A stretch of 64,000 bases of DNA from Pseudomicrostroma phylloplanum. Taxonomy: Eukaryota; Basidiomycota; Exobasidiomycetes; Microstromatales. Below are positions 20,719-33,703 of the stretch, one piece after another. The notes beneath the pieces are model-generated. The model was not told the DNA's origin, did no database searches, and saw only the letters and a list, made by a program, of their open reading frames with translations. The position numbers and the translations under genes were made by a program. Where the stretch lies: assembly GCA_039545275.1 (NCBI GenBank), contig BCHS01000005.1:186001-250000 (forward strand). The letters run 5' to 3'. Every line of letters starts with the position of its first letter. The stretch's first letter is position 1.

Positions 20719-23700
20719 ATGTCGACGTTGCAGTCGACCTCATCGCCTTCCATGTCATACTTCTCCACCCCAAATCAAATGGGAGGAGACGTGGGCACCG
20801 AAGCCTTCTTCTCTCCGGCACCTCAAGGTAGCCTGCGATCCTCTGCCTCCTCTCATGCCGGCTTTGGAGAGCAGCAGGGTCAGAACTTTGCCAGCACAGC
20901 GCAGCTTACCCAGGACTTTTCGCAACTGGGCACGTCCAGTCAAAGCTCGCCAGCAATCGGCAGCTCAAACTATGCGTCCAACGTGCAGCAGCAGCAGCAG
21001 CAGCCATTGGCAGATTACAGCACTGGCGAGAGCAGACTGTTCCCAGTGATCAGCCGTCAGCAGTTCCAAGCTCAATTCGCTACCGATCTACAGCCACAAG
21101 CCAGTGGCTCCACACAAGTGGGACAGACCAATGTGGATGACAACTGGGTGCTTTCCGACCTGAGTGAGTAGACAAGCGTCCTAGCCGAGGCTGCCCTCGT
21201 AAATGCGGGAAGGGGAGCTGACTTGACGCGCTCTGCCATTTTCCCGCCGTTCCTACTGCCCACTCCACGTTCCGCTCCTGCTTCCGCTCTCAAAGCTTCA
21301 TTGCGAAGCCCCGGGTTGAAACGACATGCCGGCGATCAGCTCGAGGACCCGAGACCATGGACCACTGGCGCAAACGGCGGTCTACGTCGACCTGCTTCGT
21401 TTCCCGTCCTGTCAAACGTGGGCAGCAATGGCTCTGCACCCGTACCGGTCAATGACGCTGTGCCTCAAGCACAAGCATCGTCCAGCACGGGTCCCCACCG
21501 CCGTACCATTAGCAACAACAACAACAATGCAATGACGACGTCACGGGTAAACCTGCGCAGACTGGCAAGCGGGACAGGTGCAGTCGTGGGCGGATCGCCT
21601 CAACAGCAACAGCAGCAACAGCATCAGCAGCAGCTCCTCCGAAACGGGGTCAAGATGGGTGACCGCGTGGACATGCGGCATCACCGATCAAACTTGTCCC
21701 TTGGGGCACTGAGCCAGTACCCTCCCGGCAGCCATGCTCACTCATCTGAAACAGTGGAGGGCAACCTCGTGGAGAGTCCCCTCACGTCATCGTCCCTGTC
21801 GTCCTTCAACAATGGCGCAAATGCGGGCGGGCATCAATTCACCTTTTCCGTGCCCTCGAATCCTGGGTACGTCGGAAGCGGAGGCAATCAAGGCGGCCCC
21901 CACCCTTCGACGTCCGCTGGAATAGCTTCCGAGCGACGTGGTCAGGAGGATCGGGGCGGGTCCGCACAATTCAGCAACGTTTCTTCCCTGCCCGTCCTCG
22001 GTCACCTTCCCAACACACAGTACTCACATCCGACACCTTCGACCAGAACATCACCCGTCAACCCACTGCAACCTGTTACACCAGTCTCATATCAGCAGCA
22101 GCAGAAGATGGCAACCTCTCCCTACAGTACCGCCAATGGCGGTCTCGGGTTCGACACCTCCACCAGGCCCTCGCGAGCCACCAGCGGTGACAGCTATCCT
22201 CACCAGACCAATGGCAACGGCAATGGCAATGGCAATGGCACTGGTTCCGTGTCGCCTCCTCAGCTTGTCCGGGCTTCTCAGCTCGCCTCTCCACACTTGA
22301 TTGGCACGCAGACGCCCAGCCGTGGCACCATCGCCCTCACGCCTGGCGGTTACAGCGGCGGCAATGCCATGTACGCTCAGCATCCACCCCTGCCCTCTGC
22401 GTCTCACTCACCGCAGCAGTTGCAGAGTGGATCCTCGTCTTCGCCCACGGGCAACGACAGCCCTTCGCCTACTGGTCGTGCCAAGCTGGAGCTCCACGGT
22501 GACCTCGGCGAGATGTCTTCCGGATGGTCTCACGACGAGTGGGCCCGAGGAAGGCGCCTGGTCCAGTTCTGGCGAAAGCAAGAGGGCACCACCATCCACT
22601 GCACATTCGGTGCCATCGACCCTGCCGAGTATGTGCCTCGCTCCATCGTCGTCAGCTGCATATACAGGGCAGACAGAGACGAGTGCTTTGTGACTAGCGT
22701 GGACACCATCTACCTCCTCGAGTCACTCGTGGCAAGCCAATTCACCATCGAGGAGAAGAATCGCATCCGTCGCAACCTCGAAGGATTCCGCCCAGCCACC
22801 ATCTCCAAGACCAAGGAAGAGTCTGAAGACTTCTTCAAGCTGATCATGGGCTTCGGTACCCCCAAGCCTCGTAACATTGAAAAGGACGTCAAGGTCTTCC
22901 CCTGGAAGGTGCTGGCCGAGGCCCTCAAGAAGATCATTGGCAAGTACAGTGCTAGCGTCGAGCCACCTCTCGCCAGCCCTCATGCTCCCTACTACAATGA
23001 CGAGGCCCTTCAGCACCAGCAGCAGAACGGCTTCAATGGCCATGGCGGGCCCGCAGTCCCGCACTATCAGTACGGGCACGCCCGAGACGACTCCGTCAAC
23101 CTCAACAGCAGCCCCCGCTACTTCTATGGCGGCAATGGTCAACTCCAGGGTCCTTCATCTGGTGGAGCATCTGCTTTCCTCGTCAACTCGGGTGCAGAGG
23201 GCCAGCACGGCGCGTCTGGTCAGGCTTCGGCAAGTCACCATTACTCGGAGGGATCCGGCAACGGTACCGTCGCTAGCAACATTCCTTCGTCGACGTCCTT
23301 CCAGGGTCACTACCACTCGCAGAGCATGCCTGGCACACTGCTCTCTCAAGCTCAGCCTCTCTATCAGCAGCAGCAACAGCAGCAGCAGCACTCGGGCGCC
23401 ATCGTCATTGGCGGACAGCATGCCCACGGACACTCGCAGTACGTGCCTCACCAAGCCGCGCAGTACGCCGACCACCAGTACCGCACCGCCCCAGGCACTA
23501 CATCCTCTTCGTATGACAGCATCAATGGCAACAGCAGCGCTGGCAGCATGGGAGCGCAGGAGTATGCCCATCTCAACCCGGGTGGAGCGTCTCACTATGC
23601 TCACCACTCTGCTCCTCAGCATGCTCAAGGCCATCATCTGCAGCAGCAGCAGCACCAGGGCCAACAGCAGCAGCAGCCTGTACACCAGCACCAGCACCAG

Positions 23701-23823
23701 CAGCATCACCAGATTGCTCACGGAGGCTACATGGGCGGACAGGACCAAGGCGCTACGGGTCTCTACAACCTGCCCGCTTCCTCGTCGATGCCCGAGTACG
23801 CTGGAGGATTTGCTGGACGATGA
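20719..23823 (+). CDS. medA: MedA-type developmental transcription regulator
   Basis: Exons 20719-21163 and 21296-23823 give 990 residues. Only residues about 550-700 are conserved: they run from GDLGEMSSGW through RRLVQFWRKQ, SVDTIYLLESLVA, EEKNRIRRNLEGFRP, and FGTPKPRNIEKDVKVFPWK to KKIIGKYSAS. I recognise this block from the fungal MedA/Med1/Acr1 proteins, which control conidiation in ascomycetes and mating and virulence in Ustilago. The flanks are low complexity, with several poly-Gln runs and Ser/Gly/Asn-rich segments, typical of transcription regulators. Action in the nucleus is inferred. The protein has no known DNA-binding fold visible to me. The 3' neighbour SF3B1 is convergent. Confidence 0.9.
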
Positions 23824-24333
23824 GCAGCGCGTGCGAGCCTTTGACCTCGATCGCTGCGCCAGCATCTCCTAGATGGATGAAAAAGGGTGGGGACAAAAAC
23901 CCACCTTGCATGCTTCGTTGCATCCTCTCTCCACTTGTAGGGACTCTGGTCGCTCCTCCCTCCCTTCCACTTCCCTCCCTCAGCCATGTCAACTGTCTCT
24001 CCCACATATGCATACCACTCGAGCTCTTCTACTGTACTTGTACCATTCTTTCCCCCCTTTCTGCCTCCACCCTTGTCATACGTATAGAATTGTGGAATCC
24101 ATGCCATTATGCATTACATCCTTGCATTCGCTCGCCGAAGTAGTCAGTATGGTCTGTAAGGTGTGGGTTGAGAGGAGCGCAGATCGTCCATCTCTTCGGT
24201 ACGACTCGTGGCGTGGCAGGAATGTGCTCAGTTCAGTGTTCGATGGAGAAATGGTGGCCTTAAAAAGAGAGACGACGATGAAGTGCAAAGGGAAGACCAG
24301 AAAGTACAATGTGTCGACTAACACCCACGGCTC
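23824..24333. other. Convergent 3' region of medA and SF3B1
   Basis: About 510 bases with no supported gene; it should hold both polyadenylation regions. Confidence 0.5.
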
Positions 24334-27300
24334 TCATAGGAAAGCATACAGCTCATTCCTCCTATACTTCCTCTGCTCATCATCAAAGTCAGCCATATCC
24401 GGATAAAAAGGTACCAGACTATCCTGTGCTCCCACGTAATTGGTATTGTAGACTCTGCAAAAGGGTTCCCTCACCTTCCTTGCAGCGTGGAAAAGACCTT
24501 GAAGACTGTAGTTGAGGAGGATTCCAGGGCCGAGGGCGACGCGCATGGCCTCGATTGCGTCAAAGACGTTGTTGATCACGTGGGGGCTCTGCTCGAAGAT
24601 GTTGGGCCAGATGAGATTGAGGAGGTGCAGAAGACAGTCCTCCTGACCCAGACCGACGACTCCGAGGGCGACGTGCTGCACCACCGCCGCGGCCGTCTGA
24701 CGGTGCACGGCGTCTCGCTCGATGAGTGCATTCTCTAGCACGGTCACCAGAGCGGGGACGTAGTCTTTGCTCATCTCGCCGACGTATTGCGTCAAGAAGG
24801 AGAGGGACTTGAGGCATCCGTTTTGCACATTGAGCTCTGGCGTGCGGTACTCTGCCAGGATGGCGGGAATGGTGGTGAAAGGACCACACGTCTCCGCCAC
24901 AATGGCAATGGCTACCGTCGAGCAGACGCGCGACTGACGCTCCTGAATCTTCAGATTGGTCAAGAGGACCTGCAAGACGTCTTGAGGTCCAATGGCACGG
25001 GCCAGGTAGCCAAACGTGTTCACTGCCGCTCGTCGAATGGCCTTCTTGTGTGCCTTTAGCAGATCCAGAAGCTCAAAGCAGATCCTCATCCACTCTCTCG
25101 GACTGACGAATTCCGCACCTCGATCTGCGATACGGCCAATCAGGTTGATACACGCCTCTTGCACCTTCTCGTGCCTGTTTCGCAGAATCGGTGTAAGGCG
25201 GGGAAGAAGGTCCTTGATCGGGGGGTTCATCTGTGTCATTCCCACCACACCAGCGATGGCTCCCTCGGCGGAGATGATGCTGGCCAAGGACTCGGGGAAC
25301 TCTTCACCCAGTTGTTCGAATAGGACCACTCCGAGTTTGCTCAAAAGAGCGTCCTCTCCACACTGCTTGATGACCACTGCGAGCTTTGTGGTCAAATCGG
25401 CAGCCTGCTGACGAGTCTTTGCGCTCTTGTTGTTGAGTCTCCAGAGAATCGTGGACACAATCTGAGTCAGGTATGGCTTGATGCGCATCCCAAGAGCGTT
25501 GATCACCGTGCCGAAGCCCTCGAGCATGACATTGTCCTCGACGGTCTGCTCTTGGAAGGCGTAGATGAGACCGTCCACCAATTGAATCTCGAGTCGCTCG
25601 TCAATATCGGCAGCGCCGAGAGATGCGATGACCTTCTGGATGGTCTCCATGACCATCTTCCTGAATGGCTCATTTTCATCCTTGAGCTCATTGACGATCC
25701 TGCCAACCACCTCTGTCACACCGGTCTTCTGCGACAAAGCCACTGTGGTCTCCACGACCTGGCGGTAGTTTCGTCGATCGAGAGCCATCCTTCGCACCCA
25801 GAAGTTCTTGAAGAATTCGGGCAGCATCTCCTCCTTCAGGAATTGGCCAGTGACTCCATCAGTCGCAGCGCACTGCTTGACGACCTTCAAGACGATCTTC
25901 TTCATCTCTTCATCCGCGCTCTGAAACTCGCGGATGAGGGTAGGCGTCACCTCTTTGACAAAGTATAGGGTACTCTCCGAGTCCATCAATGGGATGATGA
26001 ATCCAATGGCCTTTAAGAAAGCAGCAAGGCCTTTACCTCGATGTTGACGAGTGCCCAGCCACAGAGGCTTGAGGACGTTCTCGAAAGACTCGATACCATA
26101 AGGTGCTGCAGCCTCTGCTAGAGCAGCGAGGGCGAGAGCCGTCATGGTCTTCACCTTTTGCTGATCATCCTCCAGGCCCTTTTCGACACAGTCGACCAAA
26201 TTCTTGAGATGGGGCAAGACGGCGCAGCCCATCATAATGGCAATCTGCTGCACAATTCTGATACCAGTATGCCTCGCTTGCCATGACTTCTTCGATCGGC
26301 AGACAGCCTTGAGGAAGGGCAAGAGAGCTGGGATACCCAGCGCAGAGGCGACGACGGAGAACGCCCGAGCTGTAGTGTTCCGTACGTACTCGTCAACGTG
26401 GTCGATGTCGGGACGCATCGTCGAAATCATGTGAGCGAGACCGGCAGCCTTGGACAGATTCGAGATGATCTCACGACCCTCAACTCGAGCATAGTAGTCC
26501 TCGTCGATGAGCAGAGGCTCAATAACGACCAGGATACGATGCACGTATGGTCGCACGAGATCGTCGAGCTTGTAGAGGATGCGGTCAATGACCTTGACGA
26601 GGAGATGTCGCTCTTGATCCTCCAATGTGCGCTCCATCAGCAGAGGTAGAATCTTGTCAAAGAGAGGACCGGCTCCGAAGTCTCGTGCCTTGTCTGTGAT
26701 CTGCCGCAAAGCCGTCTTTCGCATTGGCGGTGTACCGTTCTTGATCTTCAGCAATAGCCTCATGATCTTTCGCTCTTTCAGCTCCTCCAGCGAAAGCTCT
26801 TGCTCGCCATCATCCTCCAAAATCTTCTTGAAGAAGACCTGGTCCTCCTGCTTGAAGAAGGCAAGCTGACCAACGCCAGGGATGTCGGTCGGCAGGTCCG
26901 GGATCATCTCCTCCACAGCAGCTCTGGCACTCGCTTCGTCTTGCATCATGAAGCCGCCACCGCCCATTGCAGCCGGTGCGGACATGAGCTTGTGGGCAGG
27001 CGTCCGAATCGGGGCATAGTCAGGAGGTGGCTCGACGATCTTGTAGCCTTCGGAAGGTAGGAGCTGGTCGAGCTCTTCGTCACTGAGCCCTCTGTTGCGA
27101 GGGTCTAGCGCAAATGTACCGTTCATGCCCATGCCTGCCTTTTGGGCATCTAGAGCCCCGAAGTCCTCGGCCTGAGCTGGCGTCTGATCCCATCGAGACT
27201 TCTTGACCGGCTCAGTCGCACCCGCGTCGCCTTCGGCAGGAGGAGCCTCGTCCCATCTCGACCTCCTCTTCTTCGGAGCTTCGTCGCCTTCCGCCTTGAT

Positions 27301-27861
27301 GGTCTGGGCAGACGACTCTTCTTCTTCCTTTGGAGGCCCAACATCCCACCTCCTCCTCTTGCGCTCCATCTTGGGTGTAGTGTCTCCTCCTTCCGGCTTC
27401 ACGTCTTCTCTGGGTGGTGTGATATCTCGGTCGTCTGTCAATCCACCCCTCGACCTCTCCACTGCCTCCTTTTCCCTAGCCTCGATGACTTTCCTCNCCC
27501 TCTCCTCCTCTCGTTCAATCTCTGCCCGCCTCATGGCCTCCTTGTAACCTCCCTCGCCTTGCTCTCCTGCCTCGAACGCATCTGATCCCTTTTCGGGCCC
27601 AGCATCTCGATTGAATCTCCTCAGCTTATAGTCGTTCTCTCGCGCTGCGATCTGTCGAGACTGAGCGCTCTGAGCGAGTGGATCCTCGTCCTCGTCGGCA
27701 TACTCGTGTAGGAGATGCCTCGGGGCAGAGTAGGCATCGAGGGGGTTCCTGGGCCGGGAGGAGGAGCCTTCCTCGTCGGAGCTGCCAGCATCGTCGACGT
27801 CCATAGGCAGCTCGCTGACGTATTCAGTCTTCTTGCGACTGCCGCCCCTGGAGGACGACAT
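24334..27861 (-). CDS. SF3B1: Splicing factor 3B subunit 1 (SF3B1/Hsh155)
   Basis: One uninterrupted frame of 1175 residues, unusual here because most neighbours have introns. The N-terminal 270 residues are charged and carry three RWD motifs ([29 protein letters not shown]), the U2AF-homology ligand type expected in this protein. The rest is a HEAT-repeat superhelix with very strong similarity to human SF3B1, for example [12 protein letters not shown] at the cancer-hotspot repeat, [38 protein letters not shown] and [16 protein letters not shown]. It ends in [11 protein letters not shown]3B1 is the scaffold of SF3b in U2 snRNP and clamps the branch-site helix. One base in the N-terminal part is ambiguous (27497). 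Confidence 0.98.
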   Translation of the reverse strand: MSSSRGGSRKKTEYVSELPMDVDDAGSSDEEGSSSRPRNPLDAYSAPRHLLHEYADEDEDPLAQSAQSRQIAARENDYKLRRFNRDAGPEKGSDAFEAGEQGEGGYKEAMRRAEIEREEERXRKVIEAREKEAVERSRGGLTDDRDITPPREDVKPEGGDTTPKMERKRRRWDVGPPKEEEESSAQTIKAEGDEAPKKRRSRWDEAPPAEGDAGATEPVKKSRWDQTPAQAEDFGALDAQKAGMGMNGTFALDPRNRGLSDEELDQLLPSEGYKIVEPPPDYAPIRTPAHKLMSAPAAMGGGGFMMQDEASARAAVEEMIPDLPTDIPGVGQLAFFKQEDQVFFKKILEDDGEQELSLEELKERKIMRLLLKIKNGTPPMRKTALRQITDKARDFGAGPLFDKILPLLMERTLEDQERHLLVKVIDRILYKLDDLVRPYVHRILVVIEPLLIDEDYYARVEGREIISNLSKAAGLAHMISTMRPDIDHVDEYVRNTTARAFSVVASALGIPALLPFLKAVCRSKKSWQARHTGIRIVQQIAIMMGCAVLPHLKNLVDCVEKGLEDDQQKVKTMTALALAALAEAAAPYGIESFENVLKPLWLGTRQHRGKGLAAFLKAIGFIIPLMDSESTLYFVKEVTPTLIREFQSADEEMKKIVLKVVKQCAATDGVTGQFLKEEMLPEFFKNFWVRRMALDRRNYRQVVETTVALSQKTGVTEVVGRIVNELKDENEPFRKMVMETIQKVIASLGAADIDERLEIQLVDGLIYAFQEQTVEDNVMLEGFGTVINALGMRIKPYLTQIVSTILWRLNNKSAKTRQQAADLTTKLAVVIKQCGEDALLSKLGVVLFEQLGEEFPESLASIISAEGAIAGVVGMTQMNPPIKDLLPRLTPILRNRHEKVQEACINLIGRIADRGAEFVSPREWMRICFELLDLLKAHKKAIRRAAVNTFGYLARAIGPQDVLQVLLTNLKIQERQSRVCSTVAIAIVAETCGPFTTIPAILAEYRTPELNVQNGCLKSLSFLTQYVGEMSKDYVPALVTVLENALIERDAVHRQTAAAVVQHVALGVVGLGQEDCLLHLLNLIWPNIFEQSPHVINNVFDAIEAMRVALGPGILLNYSLQGLFHAARKVREPFCRVYNTNYVGAQDSLVPFYPDMADFDDEQRKYRRNELYAFL
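27497..27497. other. Ambiguous base (N)
   Basis: A single undetermined base within the SF3B1 coding sequence; it makes one residue near position 122 unknown but does not break the frame. Confidence 0.99.
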
Positions 27862-28092
27862 CTTGGACGAAGGAGAGGGAAGGGGCGAGGCCGAAGGCGA
27901 TACGGAGATGGTGGCGATGTGCGAAGGTTGAGGCTGAGCTTGGCTGAGTAGAGCGGGGACGTGAGATTTTGGCGGTGCGCGGCCAAGGCGTGGAGATGCG
28001 TTGCAGCCACGGGCCTGGCTGCTGCTTCCGTGCAGGCGACTTGGTATCCCCGTTTTCCCCCCCCCGCCTTTGTAGTGCGGTGCAGGATCATC
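27862..28092. promoter_or_regulatory. Bidirectional promoter SF3B1/TRAPPC2L
   Basis: Only 231 bp separate the two divergent start codons, so the promoters must be shared or overlapping. Confidence 0.6.
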
Positions 28093-28976
28093 ATGGCATC
28101 CTCGACGAAGGTAGTGAGTATCTGACAGAGACTATAGATGATATCTCATGGCAGCAGGGCTGCTTCTGACTTCTTGCACCCTCTTCCTGCGCCTCTGCCC
28201 TCACCAGCAATGCATCGCCCTCATCTCCGCAACCAACTCTCCCCTCTACATTCGCTCCTTTGGTCCCTCGGATAAGAGAGGAGAGGCAGATCTACGGTAT
28301 CACTTTCTAGCTCACAGCGCCTTGGATCTAGTCGAAGAGAGGGAGACTGCAAAGAATGTCGAGAATTACTTTGGGCTGCTGATGACCATGGAGGATCTGG
28401 CCGTGTGAGTACTACTGGGCGCATCGGCAAAGGGACGTCTGCGAAGGTGGCTCGATGTGGAAGCTCAACATTACAACGGGACTTCTACACAGGTACGGCT
28501 TTCAGACTTCTACGAGGACAAAGCTGCTGGTCATGCTGACAGTCTCGGACATGGTCGTCAAGGACCTCGATATGATCACCGTGAGTCCTCCTGACCCCTT
28601 GTCTGGCAACAGATCCCCTAGACCAAAGCTTTGGACTCAACCTCGCTCTGGACCTTCCCTTTCCTCTTCTTCCTCTCCACCACATCTCCAGATCTTCCGA
28701 GCAATTCACACCTCCTACCTCTCCCACCTCTGCAACCCCTTCCACTCCATCTCCCCCTCTCTCCTCTCCACAAACGCACGCTCTGCTCCCCTCCCACCAG
28801 CAGAAGCTGCTTTGCCTCCGGGAAGGAGGACGATCCAGAGTCCGCTCTTTGAGAGGAGAATGGAGAAGATTGCTGCTTGGAGCCCGCCGATGGGAGTGTT
28901 TGAGGGAGGAGGAGCGGGAGGGTCGAGGGGTGGGGGGCAAAGGGAGGTGCCTCCTCCTACGCCTAGTAAGACGTGA
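28093..28976 (+). CDS. TRAPPC2L: TRAPP complex subunit TRAPPC2L (Tca17-like)
   Basis: Exons 28093-28113 (seven codons), 28208-28404, 28493-28580 and 28692-28976 give 196 residues. The longin/sedlin-type fold is recognised from CIALISATNSPLYIRSF, LRYHFLAHSALDLVEE, YFGLLMTMEDLAVYGFQTST and FRAIHTSYLSHLCNPFH, in the order found in human TRAPPC2L. The product acts in TRAPP tethering at the Golgi. The first exon is supported by phase, by the GTGAGT donor and by the short family N-terminus. The C-terminal 70 or so residues (Ser/Pro/Gly-rich) go beyond the usual 140-residue length. Divergent from SF3B1. Confidence 0.93.
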
Positions 28977-29609
28977 GAGGGTGGGGGCGAGAGGAAATAT
29001 ACCATCAAACTTCAATCCTACCTGTGAGTTGACGTCTGTTGCCGTGAAGCGTTGAGCCGTGAGATGCCCTGTTCCTGTCCCCGTACCCCCTCCACCCCGC
29101 ACCAAACCAAGGACGACCCTTTAGAGCTCTTTTGATCTAGTACAATATCATCGAGCACAGATACGCTGTCCAAGATCTCTCTCTCTCTCTCCCCACTTCC
29201 CCCTCTTCTTCTCAACTCCTACTCCTGCTCCTGCCTACCCGCCGGTCCACTCCACTCACGCATCTTCGCTCTGGACTGCTGCTGCTGCTGCATACAGCTC
29301 ATCTCAATGTTTCGTGTGCGGTCGAATGATATGAATGTTTGTATTGCAATGTGGCATCTGTCGGCCTTGAGATGGACCTATGGACGGTGTATATGATGTG
29401 CGAATTGGTGGGTCGTGAGACCTGGATTGACTGGTGACGAGAGAGGATGACGCCAAGGGGGCGGTGATGATGCCGATTCGAGGAGGATCTGCCAGCTAAT
29501 GAGCTCCTCTGCATATGCCTTTTTCCTCCTTGCATCGTCGATGATTACTCTCGTTGTTGACTGCCTGGTGGCTCTCCGCCGCTGCATTGATGGCCCCCCT
29601 CCCCTCCCC
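28977..29609. other. Convergent 3' region of TRAPPC2L and velB
   Basis: About 630 bases, no supported gene. A short CT tract at 29178-29192 and a CTG run at 29275-29292 are the only notable structures. Confidence 0.5.
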
Positions 29610-31656
29610 TCAGTCCTCGTCGATATCATCATCCCCATCCCCTTCACCACCTTCCATCCCCTCGCCTTCCTCTCCCGCACTCCCCTCACCTCCCTCCCCA
29701 CCTTCGCCCTCCCCTCCTTTCCCCTTCCTCCTTCGCTTCTTCCGATCAACCCTCACGGGTATCTTAACCCCTTGCGCAGCAAACTTGCGACTGAGGACAG
29801 TAGGCTCGATGACTCCAGGGAAACGCCGAGGGGTATAGACTACAAAGGGCTCCGTGTAGGTCTCTGCGAGGGCTTCGGAGATGCCCAGCCTCATCTGGCC
29901 CTGGCTCTGTGTCCCGCTGCTGGATGAAGGAGAAGGCGAGGCGGTAGAGGATGGGCTTGCCAGGTCGGCGAACATGAGCTTGATGCGGTAGGTCCCTTCG
30001 GTTCGCACTGAGAGGTCTTGCAGGACAAAGAAGATGCCCAGCTGGTCGTGCTCGTCCTTGAGGATGTTTGCGCTGGCGACCGAGGCGCCGACAAAGTTGC
30101 GCGTGTACGTCTCCGTGGTGACCGTTGTAAAGGGGGCTACACCACCACCCTGTTGCGGTGGGCCTAGTGGGTCTTTTGGTGAAGAAGGGTAAGCGGGACC
30201 CGGTCCGCCTCCACCACCATTCCACGAGGGAGTCACTTGAGCCGCCCTCCAGGGGTCGGACAACGATCTCGCTCTCACTCGTTCGACGTCAAAGGTTGCT
30301 AGTGATGATGACGAGCCAGGGGTACCCGTGCCTCCAGCGGACTGCTGCAGCATCTCAGTCGAAACATTCGCAGCGTGTTGGTGTATCAGAAGATTCCTCG
30401 GCGATGCCTTGAGCTCTTCAGGATGGACGAGGTCGGCAGCGAGAAAGAAGGCAGAAGTGTCCACATCTGTGGGTGGTACCTCTTTCCCTGTCTCTACATC
30501 CGTGATGACCAGCTTGACAATCAGCGTCGGGCTCAGAGGACGCCTGTCCTTGTCTCCAAAACCACACATCCTCGCTCTGCTTGGCGATTGTACCACCACG
30601 AGCTTGAAGCGCCGGCCATCCTGCTCCCTCGAAAAGCCATCCAGGGAAAGCGCTTCGCCAGGTGGTAGACTGAGGGAGGGTGTGGTACTACTACCTGTTC
30701 CTCGAGATGATATGCTAGATCCAGGCAAGCCAGTCTGAGCTCTCACTTGAGTTGAAGGAGCGGTGTTGATCAAGACGGACGGATGACCGCGGTGGGGGCC
30801 TGCCAAAGGATTCCCAGCCATTGCTGCAGCACCAGAGGGGACGACGTAGGGCTCGGGTCTCGAGTGACTGCGAGCCCGCGACGTGGGCCCAGCGCGACTA
30901 CTTCGTAGGGAGCCGGACCACGTCAACGTAGGGTTTGATGAGAGGCTAGCGGATGGTCCTGGACCGGCATTTCCAACTGCAGGGTATCGATCAGGCTGAG
31001 GATGTGAACAAGGGGGCGGCCGGGTGGTAGGAGAGTCGCGATCAGGGTCGTATTCACATCGGCATCTTCAATCTGTCCCAACTCACCAAAGCTGATCTTC
31101 CGAGTATGGACCGATCATACCTCCCAGACAGGTATGTCCCCCTATGCGACCCTGTCGCTGTAAAGGAAGACGCAGAAGCTGCCCTTGGCCTGTTCTGTTC
31201 CCACGCCGATGTAGAAAGGAGGGTGTTTGCGGCAGTCATTGGGCTTCCCGCCGACTCCGAGGCCGAAGCCGGTCTCCCTAATGCCATAACACTGCGTAGA
31301 GGTGGCAGTGTAGTGGAGAGGGGGAGCCTCTCTGCAGTGGAGAGCTGTTGCATCGTTGGATTGAGAGAAGCAGTGGTGGAAGGCCTGCTGCCCGCACTGC
31401 TCCCTCCGGAGTCTCGCCGGTAGGCGAGGTCTCCCGAAGAGGACGAGGGACGATACTGAAATTGCGAGGCGGCATAGTCTTCGCGTGGTGGGCTTGCTAC
31501 TCTGGTATCACTGTAGCCGGGAGCTGCCTCTGAAGTGGAGCCGGGATTGGCCACCCCGGCGCCCTCGGACGAGGGACCACTTCGTTGAGCTATGGGTGCA
31601 AGCCTAGGAGGAGCATCCTCCTGAGAATGGAGGATGTTGTGTGGAAAGCCGCTCAT
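29610..31656 (-). CDS. velB: Velvet-domain regulator, VelB-like
   Basis: Two minus-strand exons, 31087-31656 and 29610-30995, give 651 residues. The velvet domain is split: the first half has RRFKLVVVQSPSRARMCGFG with DKDRRPLSP; after about 110 less conserved residues the second half has YTRNFVGASVASA, LGIFFVLQDLSVRTEGTYR and RRFPGVIEPTVLSRKFAAQG with VKIPVR. Such an insertion and the FPGVIE ending match VelB more than VeA or VosA. A basic KKRRRKGK patch and a Gly/Glu/Asp-rich acidic tail end the protein. In Aspergillus VelB enters the nucleus with VeA and LaeA or with VosA and controls development and secondary metabolism. The N-terminal 200 residues are disordered; an open frame continues upstream of the ATG at 31656 without another ATG. 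Confidence 0.9.
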
Positions 31657-33703
31657 GAGTCCGGGGTATGGGGCATGAAGTCCTGGAGAGGGTCGAGGGT
31701 ATTGATGAGTGGGATTGCTATGGATCCGGGTACTGCCGAGAGCTGGTCCTTCCGGGCGTTTGCCGTGAATGGCCAAGGCAAGGGTCTATGCTGGTTGTTT
31801 GTGTTTGTGCGTGTTTGTGTGCGTGTGTTTGTGGGTCTTCTCTTGACTAACCGGAGCTCATCCCTTGCTCAAGGAACCCGCAAAAGAAAGGAAGCGAACG
31901 GGGGGAGCCAATGAAAGAAGTGTGAATGAAGGAAGAGGGCCGCGGGGCAAAGCGTCGTGCCAATCGCACCTCCGGGAAGGGGGAGCCGTGGGCGTTGGGA
32001 CGAAGAGGCACGCGCCGGCTTCTTGACAAGATGGTGCTGGTCGGGCGAAATATACCTCGGGGGACGCCGATAAGTGGTGTACTGCTCCTCGGCCCCTCGC
32101 TTTGCCCTGTCTGAGCTCTGTGCGGTCTTTTGAGTTCACTTTGGCCCTGCAGGCACACACACACACTCGGGCGCACTCAAGGAGCAGCGTCGCCCGCGGC
32201 TTCTACAGCGGGCACTTTTCGAGGGTGCTCGCGTTTGCAGCCGGAAACCTAGAGGGGCTGCCGGAAGGTGCAACGATGTGCGATGAAAGTGAGTCAACGT
32301 GGACGGCTGGGGGTGCTGATGACGATGATCGATGAGGAAGAAGACGAGAAGGAGGAGGATTACGCTTCTTGTCCCTCTGTGTCGTGTGGCAGTGTCGGCT
32401 CTACCTGCTTATCGCGTCAAGGAGAGATGGAGTCTAGGTGCACGCGGAAAGGAGAGGAACTGTGGTGGGGACCAAGCAAGGAAGGAAGTGGGCTGGCATC
32501 GCATCTGGGTCAACCTCGCCGCCTCGGTCCCACTGGTTTCCCCGCTCTCTCACTTGCCTTTCCTCCTTCGCTTGCTGATTTGGCTTCTGTCGTCCCTGAG
32601 TGAGACAAGTGGCACTTCATTCGCTTCATCCAGGCGAGGGCGTCGGAACAGCACCCAGGCAAGTGCGACACTTCGCCTCGCCTAGTGCCGACCAAGCGAC
32701 CGTTCCTTGCCATCTACTGGGATCTTCCGCCGCTGCCGATAAGCTTGGAGCCCCAGACGAGGGTACCGCTGGAGGAGTGTTCCTGTGGCTGGTATGACCT
32801 TCCTGGCTACATGCGGGACGCGGTGAGAAGAAGAGTCCTGGCTCCGCTCCCGCCGGCGAAGCGAAGCGGGCTCAGCGCAGGGCAAGACAGCCAGAGGAGG
32901 AGCGGGCGCACGCCGCACACCGCACACCCAAGAGATTGCCACTCAGGCACTCTGCCAGTCACTCTGCCAACCCGCCAGTCAGCGAGCCTAGCTTGTGCCC
33001 CTCCACCTCCCCTTGCAGAAGCGAGCCTCGCCTTCGACTCGGCAAGACAGCAATCTACACAGCCATGCTTGTAACGTCACGCGAACTGGGTGTAGCATAC
33101 CATCATCGTACTCCTCTCCTTCTACCCAAGCGAGCTGTGAAAGCGGGCGCAAAGCAATCTCTGATCTAAGTTGGAGGGGTGGACGGCGCGCTTGCCGATC
33201 CACTTGGGGGTAAGCTAAGCCTTTCCTTTGCCCTGTCCGCGTGTACTGTGTACAAAGAGGGGTACCATCTGCGCCTCGACGTTTCTCACGCTTCCGTGCC
33301 AAGACGCCCTGTTTCAAGCGCAACACAGAACCGGTAAAGTGGGCAGTACGCAGTGGGCAGTGGGCAATTGGCAGTTGGCAGTCATCAGTGGCTGGTGGCA
33401 ATGGCGATGGCGCGATCAGATCAGGCGTGCACCCAGATCTGCTCAGCCTGAGCGGACATTCTGTCTACTTCAGAGAGGCGCTTAAAGCGGAGTCTACCAG
33501 GGGGGAGCCGGCCGAGAGGAGAGGAGAAGGAAAGCGGTAGGAGGCAGAGGAGAGGAGAGGAGAGGAGTAGAGATGCAAATGGGCGTCCAGGGAATGATCT
33601 AATTGGTTCGAGTCTACCCAGTCAATCAACTCTGCTTGATGGGCGAAGAGGTACTTTACCGGAAAAGATGCGGACATTGTATTCGCGCACGCACAGAGCG
33701 CCT
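31657..33703. other. Intergenic region between velB and the unassigned 960-residue gene
   Basis: About 2 kb upstream of velB and downstream of the next gene. No frame has family resemblance. Imperfect repeats of GGGCAGT/TGGCAGT occur at about 33345-33390 and a purine GAGGA array near 33546-33567. The velB promoter should lie at its left end. Confidence 0.45.
33546..33567. repeat. Purine (GAGGA)n-type repeat
   Basis: Four or so imperfect units just downstream of the next minus-strand gene. Confidence 0.8.

Noticed and set aside
32102..33074. Possible small genes on the plus strand upstream of velB
   Set aside because: Frames are short, change abruptly, and show neither conserved motifs nor consistent splice signals.
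33595..33620. Sequence ggttcgagtct resembling a tRNA B box
   Set aside because: No matching A box, no acceptor stem and no cloverleaf can be folded around it.
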